A DNA stretch of 64,000 nucleotides from Clostridia bacterium (GTDB taxonomy: Bacteria; Bacillota; Clostridia; Oscillospirales; Acutalibacteraceae): contig JAFZOL010000044.1 of NCBI GenBank assembly GCA_017550625.1, positions 62,001-126,000 of the forward strand. The letters run 5' to 3'. The notes under the pieces are model-generated. The model saw only the letters and a list, made by a program, of their open reading frames with translations, searched no databases and was not told the origin of the DNA. Shown one piece after another: positions 59,201 to 64,000 of this stretch. The stretch's first letter is position 1. Every line of letters starts with the position of its first letter. The position numbers and the translations under genes were made by a program.

Positions 59201-61681
59201 CCCGACGTTCGTGGGCGAGGTGCGGTGCGCGACCTCGGCCTTCGGCAGCTCCTGCACGTTGTCGGGCGGGAGAAAGTTGTCCTCCTCCCCGGCGTACTTC
59301 GCGAAATACCGCCACGTGGCGGCCGCCCAGTCCGAGAGCTGCTCGCGGTCGCGGAAAGAAAGCCCGCGCGGCGGGTTTTTAAACCGGATGCCGTTCGAGA
59401 GGGCGAAGGGAATCCCGAGAAGGAGCAGGATCGCCGCCGCGCGCCAAGAAAGCGCGCCGCAGGATAAGAGAAGGGAGGACGCGAGCGCCGGGAGCAGCAT
59501 GATCCCCGGGCGCTTGTCGCCGTGCTCCGCCGCTGCCGCGGTGGTCCATTCGAGCGTGCGTTTTTTTGTCAAGGTTCGCCACACGCCGCGCACGACGGCG
59601 TCGAGATCGTTGACGGCCGAGGCGGGCAGGAGCAGGAATTGCGCCAGCCCGCGCAGGAGCGCGCGCGCCGCGGGCGGCAGCCGCCGCGAAAACGGCAGCG
59701 TGAAGCCTTCGCGCAAAAGAAGCGAAACAACGTCCGGCAGTACGTCGCCCGCGACCGAAAGCACGGCGAGCAGAAAGAGAAGCCGCGCCGCCGGGGAGGG
59801 CAGAAACGCAGAGATGAGCAGCGTGAGCAGGGCCGCGGGGGCGGTGAGCGCGCGGCGCAGACTGTCGGTGAGCCAGAAGCGGTGGAGGGCGTTGAACTTG
59901 CCCTTCCGCGGGCGGCGGAACAAAAAGAAGAGGTTCTGCGCGTCCCCGCGCACCCAGCGGTGGCGGCGGTTCAGCCACGCGCCCGGCGAGGACGGAAAAT
60001 GCTCGCCGACCTGCACGCCGGACACGAAGGCCGTGTTCATCAGCGCCCCCTCGAGCACGTCGTGGCTGAGCACGCGCCCCGGGGCGAACGCCTCGGCGCA
60101 GGTCTCGCGATAGCGGCGGACGTTCAGGAGCCCCTTGCCGCAGAAGATCCCCTGCCCGAAGGCGTCCATATAGAACTCCGACACCGCGGGGGCGTAGGCC
60201 GTGAGCCCGCCGCCCGTGAACAGCGCCTGAAACAGCGTGGAGCCGGGTGTTTCAACGCTTTCGGCGCGGGGCGCGAAGCAGCCGTAATCCCGGTTCAGCG
60301 GGTGGCAGGCGACCGCGAGCAGCTTTGAAAGCGCGCCGAACGGCAGCTCGGTATCCTGATCGAGGGCGAGCATATATTCCCTGTTTTTAAGAAGCGTGAG
60401 ATCGCCGCCGAGCGCCTCGAAGGCCGAACCGTCCCCATCCGTCAGCAGGACGGACAGGGCGGTCAGCGCGCCGCGCTTGCGTTCATATCCGCAGTAGTCG
60501 TCGTCCGTTTCGTTTTTCACGCGGGGGCGAAGCGCGAACGCGAAGCGCCCGCCGGCGGCGTTGAGGCGGTCGACGAGCCGCCTGACCGCCTGAAGGTCCG
60601 TTTCGTCGGACGGCAGAAACGGCGTGTCGGCGCTCTTTTTGTCGAGCAGCAGCAACACGCCCGTATCGGGCACGCGGGAAGCAAAATACAGGTCGCTGAG
60701 TTTGCGCTCCCACGAGGCGGCCGCCGGGGCGGCGGGCAAAATCGCCGACACGACGATGAGCGACGGCGGGGGCGAGAAACCGGCCCGGTCGGGGTCGAGG
60801 GACGGCAATTCTCGCGGGGGAAGCGTCGCCGCGCCGAGCTTATAGAACAGAGGCTGGAGGAGGGTGTAGAACGGGAAAAACAGCACGCCTGCGAACGCGA
60901 GCCCTGCCGCGGCATAAGTCCACCCCTCGGGCACGCCCGCCGCTTTGACAGCGAAAAAGCCGAGGGCGAGTGCCGCCGCGCGCGCGGACCCGGCCTGGGC
61001 AAGCAGAAGCAGCGCGCCGACCGGGGCGCGGGACTTCGGTTTGAGATAGTCGCCGACGTGCCGCCCCTCGCGCTTCGCGCGCGCGAGTAAAGCCTCGAGA
61101 TAGGTTTTTTCGTCCGTTTTCGCCCGCCTCGCGGCCGCGGCATAGGCGCGGCGGTAGCTCTTTTTCGTGCGAAGCGACATCTGCGGATAGACCCCGGCTG
61201 GGTCCTGCTCCAACAGCCCTTCGCCCGCGCACAGCGCCGGGAAAAGGGCGTTGAAGTCCACGCGCCTGAGGGCGTAGAACGCCCGCACCCGGTCGGGGAA
61301 CCGGGGCGTGCCAGCGTCGCCGGCGGCGCGCAGCGCCAGCGCGGAGAACAGCAGGACCGGCAGCTTTTCCGTCTGCGAAAACGTAAGCACGGCGCCCGAA
61401 AACGCGCGCGTGAGCACGCCGGCGGCAGCGTCTGGACCGGGGTCGTGAGCGCCCGAAACGGTCAAAGCGCAGAGGTCGTCGGCGAACCGGAGCGCCGTTT
61501 CGACCGGCATGTTTTCGGCGCGGGCGCGGCAAAGGCGCCGCCCCGCGGACAGGGCAGAGCGGAGCATCGTTTCGTTTTCGCGCAGCCAGACGTCCTGTTC
61601 TTTTTCGCCTTCGGCCGCCGTTTTCATGTGGGTCTTCAGGGCGCGCTGAGCTTTTTTAAGCGCCCCGCGATAGTCGTTCAT
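56258..61681 (-). CDS. Cyclic beta-1,2-glucan synthase, large membrane subunit (GT84 type)
   Basis: A 1807-residue membrane protein: an N-terminal helical domain (1-220), two or more membrane helices (222-284), a GT84-type transferase domain (about 300-590) with DQDT (441-444), HDVLEG (540-545) and RRHRW (572-576), further membrane helices (about 600-655 and 740-785), a glycoamylase-like module (about 800-1180, PTNVGLYLVSLL, YNWYDTRTLAPL, SSVDCGNFLV) and beta-sandwich modules to the end. It makes beta-1,2-glucan from UDP-glucose. Canonical synthases are about 2800 residues in one chain; here the GH94 barrel is the next gene. Confidence 0.9.
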   Translation of the reverse strand: MNDYRGALKKAQRALKTHMKTAAEGEKEQDVWLRENETMLRSALSAGRRLCRARAENMPVETALRFADDLCALTVSGAHDPGPDAAAGVLTRAFSGAVLTFSQTEKLPVLLFSALALRAAGDAGTPRFPDRVRAFYALRRVDFNALFPALCAGEGLLEQDPAGVYPQMSLRTKKSYRRAYAAAARRAKTDEKTYLEALLARAKREGRHVGDYLKPKSRAPVGALLLLAQAGSARAAALALGFFAVKAAGVPEGWTYAAAGLAFAGVLFFPFYTLLQPLFYKLGAATLPPRELPSLDPDRAGFSPPPSLIVVSAILPAAPAAASWERKLSDLYFASRVPDTGVLLLLDKKSADTPFLPSDETDLQAVRRLVDRLNAAGGRFAFALRPRVKNETDDDYCGYERKRGALTALSVLLTDGDGSAFEALGGDLTLLKNREYMLALDQDTELPFGALSKLLAVACHPLNRDYGCFAPRAESVETPGSTLFQALFTGGGLTAYAPAVSEFYMDAFGQGIFCGKGLLNVRRYRETCAEAFAPGRVLSHDVLEGALMNTAFVSGVQVGEHFPSSPGAWLNRRHRWVRGDAQNLFFLFRRPRKGKFNALHRFWLTDSLRRALTAPAALLTLLISAFLPSPAARLLFLLAVLSVAGDVLPDVVSLLLREGFTLPFSRRLPPAARALLRGLAQFLLLPASAVNDLDAVVRGVWRTLTKKRTLEWTTAAAAEHGDKRPGIMLLPALASSLLLSCGALSWRAAAILLLLGIPFALSNGIRFKNPPRGLSFRDREQLSDWAAATWRYFAKYAGEEDNFLPPDNVQELPKAEVAHRTSPTNVGLYLVSLLSAADLGFIGGRELETRLSAALASVSRLPLWHGLLYNWYDTRTLAPLHPAFVSSVDCGNFLVCLTCLEAGLRERRLDALAETVRAHIEKAELSALYDGTRRLFYVGYDVAAGKMTDAAYECAFSETLLTSLFAAAKGHVPASHFAALSRPVARSGARLTALSYTGTLFEYLMPALFLPLIPGAGLTEGCLSALAAQKKAVRGTPFPWGRTESGRYVLDGALRYGYRANGVKKLALKPDAAEERVFAPYASFLALAADPAGAMKNLRRFQKLGAYGACGFYEALDFEERGLGEDYMAVRSFMAHHAGMSLVAAANALTSGGAVRRFLADPEISAAVGLVRERLPAPNARFVKRSRVPEKRPRPARVPAPGRAALYRAGEAALLCLESGENRLLAGGLSLFSEGLKLRVFRDGAPVSLPTGELLPTGRYTAAEADGVLVSAGLGLLPDRPVFALPVKMKSAKAAAFRLRVTGVPYLSPLFAPDFHTAFRELFVSVRGREGLSAAVAEKRRGGEPAFAVAVGFWDSSPFTLATDRETLPPPGTPLPPREKRRGNAPVLAVETTVRVPAGRSVEKVLLVAPGASAEEALTRLTAVRKLPLPPLSKLAPNVLPPAAGELVSSLFDGSRPAAVTENFAPLSALWEQGVSGDCPLVRLKADFLPRSRVRAAARLHRLLLLSGIETDLLLFTDRAPAYGETPAGSLGDLLPRESAAMLGRSPGVHVIAGALTSPAFRSAAESAPGVSYPPAPRLNPRKPPALLPVKPHGPAENGFVPGGYYIGLETPRPWGNALANKTFGTLLTNRSLGWTWALNARLNPLTPWSADVTRAPGGETLALETDEGTFDLVNGAAVYFYPEKAVYLARAGRTGARVIVRVPEKGMEKTVEVVLSTDGTLCFRVTGWLAPPPASELSRCETGEGRLTFTNPGNADFPGVMTVFCPGASAETDGVTGTLTRFASAGEPVTFTLRFTLGDYRQGGCL

Positions 61682-61730
61682 ACGCGTTTTTCCCGCCTTT
61701 CGATGGGTTTAGTTTGCGGAAAAAAGCATA

Positions 61731-61757
61731 AAAAAAACGCCCCGGGGGGCGTTTTTT
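61731..61757 (-). terminator. Intrinsic terminator of the 61779 gene
   Basis: ACGCCCC-GGGGGGCGT with A7 and T7 flanks, 22 bases beyond the stop codon of the secreted protein. It can act in both directions. Confidence 0.85.
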
Positions 61758-61778
61758 TGTTTTTGGTTGGCGCTGGAT

Positions 61779-63068
61779 TTACGCGACGACCAGCGTGATG
61801 TACGCGACGTCGGTGATGTTGTCCACCGAGAAGGTGGTGGAGTAATACACGTAGCCGGTGGACACGTCGTAGGACGCCGTCCAGGTGTTGGCGTAGGCGG
61901 TCACTTCTTCGCCGCCGCCGATCTTCCACTTGACGCCGAGGCGGTTCACGAGGGTCTTATCCTTCGTGGACAGGCGCACGGTGACGCTTTCGCCGTTCAT
62001 CACGGTGAAGTAGCCGAGGCCGTTTTCATCCTCCATCGTGGGCTTGAACTCGTCGAACACGCCGGAGAGCAGCATGTAGTCGGCGTCAACGCCCTCGAGG
62101 GCTCTGTCGTCGAAATGCACGTCGCGGTAGGCGACCATTTCATCGATGTTGCCGAGGAACGAGGAGTCGATGTGCAGGGCGTCGAGGATCATCTTGAGGA
62201 TGCGCTTGAGATAGGTGACGATGTCGGCCTTCTTCTGCGTGCGCACGCCGGACACCACGACCTTGCAGTCGCCGGTGACGTTTTTGATGGTGTAGGTGCG
62301 GCAGCCGTCGGCGTCGATGCCGTCGGACACGAGGGTCTCGGCGCCGAAGCCGATGAACGCCTGCGCGGCGGCCATGTCGTCGTCATCGCCGATGAACTCG
62401 GCAAGATCGTTATTGCCGCGGACAACGGACACCTTGAGGTCGGCGTCGGAATAGCCGGAGCCGATCTTGACGCGGAACCTGAAGTCGTCGCCGTAGAGGG
62501 CGAAGTGGGCGCTCTCACCCTTGATGTTCTTGACGGAATAGCCTTCGCCGGACGTGAGCTTCACCGAGAAGTGGTTGCGCACGAGGGCCTCTTCGTTGAC
62601 GGTGACCACGTAATCCTGATCGGCATAGAGCTTATACTCGCCCACGCTGTCGGGATAGATGCGCTCGCCGTTGACGGACACCGCCACGGTGGCGGCGCTG
62701 TAAACTTCGTTCGTGAGGACCTTGAACGACACGATCTCGCCGTCTTCCACGCTCACGGTGCCTTCATAGCGCACGGGCGAATAGGTGGTTCTGGGGCTGG
62801 GATCGTTGGGATCGAACATAATGCGGTCGGCGGTGTAGTAATACCCGTCGTTCGCGAGATAATACTTGCCGTTGGGATCCTCTTCGAATTCCATTCTTCC
62901 CTCGAGGCTGCGCACGAAGTAATAGGTATCCTCCGTGACGCCGTAGTTCTCGAGCGTGCCGGACGAGGGCGTGAAGGTCACGGTGTGCGCGCCTTCGGCC
63001 ATGACGGCGGGCGCCATCACGAGCGCCAGCATGAGCACGGCGACGAGAACGCTGATGGTCTTTTTCAT
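61779..63068 (-). CDS. Secreted protein of unknown function
   Basis: A 429-residue exported protein with a clear signal peptide (MKKTISVLVAVLMLALVMAPAVMAEG, cleavage after AMA-like VMA). The mature part looks all-beta: EGTVSVEDGEIVSFKVLTN, VAVSVNGERIYP and YTIKNVTGDCKVVVSGVRTQKKADIV are Ig-like or TQXA-type strand patterns. One helical segment (DIVTYLKRILKMILDALHI) divides it. No anchor, dockerin or catalytic motif is seen. AAAGGAGG and a consensus promoter (63126-63154) suggest strong expression. It is monocistronic, ended by the terminator at 61731. Confidence 0.8.
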   Translation of the reverse strand: MKKTISVLVAVLMLALVMAPAVMAEGAHTVTFTPSSGTLENYGVTEDTYYFVRSLEGRMEFEEDPNGKYYLANDGYYYTADRIMFDPNDPSPRTTYSPVRYEGTVSVEDGEIVSFKVLTNEVYSAATVAVSVNGERIYPDSVGEYKLYADQDYVVTVNEEALVRNHFSVKLTSGEGYSVKNIKGESAHFALYGDDFRFRVKIGSGYSDADLKVSVVRGNNDLAEFIGDDDDMAAAQAFIGFGAETLVSDGIDADGCRTYTIKNVTGDCKVVVSGVRTQKKADIVTYLKRILKMILDALHIDSSFLGNIDEMVAYRDVHFDDRALEGVDADYMLLSGVFDEFKPTMEDENGLGYFTVMNGESVTVRLSTKDKTLVNRLGVKWKIGGGEEVTAYANTWTASYDVSTGYVYYSTTFSVDNITDVAYITLVVA

Positions 63069-63125
63069 GTATGTTTCCTCCTTTGAGAGATTCTTGCAGA
63101 TAAGTAATGATATTTATCTGTTTGA

Positions 63126-63154
63126 ATTATACATCACGAAAACGCAAATTGCAA
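63126..63154 (-). promoter_or_regulatory. Promoter of the secreted protein gene
   Basis: Minus strand TTGCAA (plus 63149-63154), a 17-bp spacer and TATAAT (plus 63126-63131), about 57 bases before the start codon. Confidence 0.8.
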
Positions 63155-63232
63155 GGATATTTCGGGGCCTGTTTCGGAAAATCGCAGGCCCCGAATTTAG
63201 TGATATTGCATAAAAAGAATTAAAAAAAGTTT

Positions 63233-63265
63233 AAAAAGAAGAGGAAGGAGGACTCCCCTTCCTCT
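63233..63265 (-). terminator. Terminator of the SDR gene
   Basis: AGAGGAAGG pairs with CCTTCCTCT across a short loop, followed on the minus strand by TCTTTTTAAACTTTTTTT. It lies 18 bases past the SDR stop codon. Confidence 0.7.
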
Positions 63266-63283
63266 GTTGATAAATTGATCGGG

Positions 63284-64000
63284 TTATACGCTCAGAAGCC
63301 CCGCGTCGAGCACGAACTGGCTGCCGGTGGCGTAGCGCGCCTTGTCGCTCGCCAGGAAAAGCACGAGGTTCGCGGTATCCTCGGGCTCGATCCACGGCAC
63401 GGGCAGCAGGTTGCCCGCCGACGCCTCGGCGATCTCTTCGGGGGTCTTGCCCTCCATCGCGGCGAGGCCGTCGTTCATCGGGGTGTTGACGCCGGTGGGA
63501 TGGATCGACAGCACGCGGATGTTGTAGGGCGCGAGCTCGATCGCCCACGCTTTCGTGAGGCCCGTGAGGCCCCACTTGGAGGCGGTGTAGTGCGACAGGC
63601 GGTTGCCGCCCCGGAGGCCCATGACGGACGAATTGTTGATGATCACGCCGCTTTTCTCAGCCATCATATAGGGCGCGACGCGCCGGGTGACCATGAACGG
63701 CCCCTTGAGGTTGATGTCGATCATCGCGTCCCACTCTTCGTCGGTCATCTCGTGCACGCGCGCGTAGGCGCAGATGCCGGCGTTGTTGAAGAGGATGTCG
63801 ATCTTGCCGAAGGCCGCGATCGTGCCCTCGACGGCGGCGGTGACGGCCTTGTCGTCGCGCACGTCGCCGGCGAAGATCTCGCAGCGCCCGCCGAAGGACT
63901 CGATCTCTTCTTTCAGGCTCTTGAGCTCCTCGGACGTGCCGAAGGCGTAGCGCGGGTATTCGATCTGCTTGGCCACGTCGAACGCGGCGATCGCAGCGCC
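63284..64000 (-). CDS. Short-chain dehydrogenase/reductase (N-terminus cut by window edge)
   Basis: At least 239 residues of a classical SDR oxidoreductase. The frame is open to the window edge, where GAAIAAFDVAKQ forms the second strand of the Rossmann fold; the TGxxxGIG motif lies outside. NNAGI, the catalytic Ser of NNSSVMG, and Tyr and Lys of HYTASKWG (YxxxK) are present, and HPTGVNTPM follows. The long insert after the second strand and the HPTGVNTPM stretch resemble the mycofactocin-associated SDR subfamily with tightly bound NAD, but no mycofactocin gene is seen. Substrate unknown. An apparent start at 63976 is an internal GTG. Confidence 0.9.
   Translation of the reverse strand, partial: GAAIAAFDVAKQIEYPRYAFGTSEELKSLKEEIESFGGRCEIFAGDVRDDKAVTAAVEGTIAAFGKIDILFNNAGICAYARVHEMTDEEWDAMIDINLKGPFMVTRRVAPYMMAEKSGVIINNSSVMGLRGGNRLSHYTASKWGLTGLTKAWAIELAPYNIRVLSIHPTGVNTPMNDGLAAMEGKTPEEIAEASAGNLLPVPWIEPEDTANLVLFLASDKARYATGSQFVLDAGLLSV

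Noticed and set aside
63284-64000. Mycofactocin-coupled dehydrogenase as a firm assignment
   Set aside because: Sequence resemblance in the HPTGVNTPM region is suggestive, but no mftA-F genes are in the window and the N-terminal cofactor motif is cut off.

Overview
The window looks like a GC-rich chromosomal segment of a Gram-positive, fermentative Clostridia lineage, probably an uncultured gut or rumen Oscillospirales/Christensenellales-type bacterium. This is an inference from gene content: dockerin-bearing secreted proteins, Mini-III RNase, YitT, DUF1292 and DUF6472 small proteins, PrsA-like foldase, FemAB ligase, lipoproteins with Lgt, and SigA-type promoters with 17-bp spacers. No rRNA, tRNA, CRISPR array, transposase, integrase or phage gene was seen.

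The dominant structural fact is that bases 1-10110 are the reverse complement of bases 10111-20220 (x pairs with 20221-x). The pivot lies inside a rho-independent terminator hairpin. Every gene of the left arm therefore recurs on the opposite strand in the right arm: yitT-family, lepA, hemW, murE, femAB-like, dgt-like, a zinc-ribbon membrane protein and a CHAP-like/dockerin protein. The right arm runs on into unique sequence (mrnC, obg), so it is the copy that is anchored in the genome. The left arm is most likely an assembly or amplification fold-back. The real gene order is probably obg > mrnC > yitT > lepA > hemW > murE > femAB > dgt > zinc-ribbon protein > CHAP-dockerin.

20.6-29.1 kb: mrnC and obg; a short membrane peptide; two paralogous lipoproteins with low-complexity linkers; a two-gene dockerin operon plus a DUF1292 gene. 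29.1-35.5 kb: a TetR regulator with a visible operator, a 1027-residue duplicated secreted protein with a membrane anchor, and a MacB-type ABC exporter, forming one tightly coupled operon. 35.8-38.2 kb: MscS channel and a metallophosphoesterase. 38.3-39.6 kb: an AT-rich island with a BglII-type endonuclease and an MT-A70 methylase. 39.7-47.8 kb: lgt, yebC, cyclophilin lipoprotein, membrane-anchored phosphoesterase, DUF6472, FAD dehydrogenase, and a zinc-ribbon/PpiC foldase. 48.0-51.7 kb: lower-glycolysis cluster pgk-tpiA-gpmI. 51.8-55.0 kb: cyclase-family hydrolase, ABC-2 transporter pair, lipase-like protein. 55.0-61.7 kb: a cyclic beta-1,2-glucan synthase split into two translationally coupled genes. 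61.8-64.0 kb: a secreted protein and a truncated SDR dehydrogenase.

The most unusual native feature is in the intergenic DNA. At least eight loci carry mosaics of short direct word arrays (8-mers of the CAAAATGC/CAAAATAC type, 9-mers of the GGCCAGAGG and GATGTNAGA types, GCACACAGGG and GTGCACCCG words, ATGAAG units). They are combined with tiny stem-loops of 4-8 bp with 3-4-nt loops, and often arranged as left and right halves in inverted orientation. The same words recur at loci tens of kb apart. I do not know a described family that matches this architecture.
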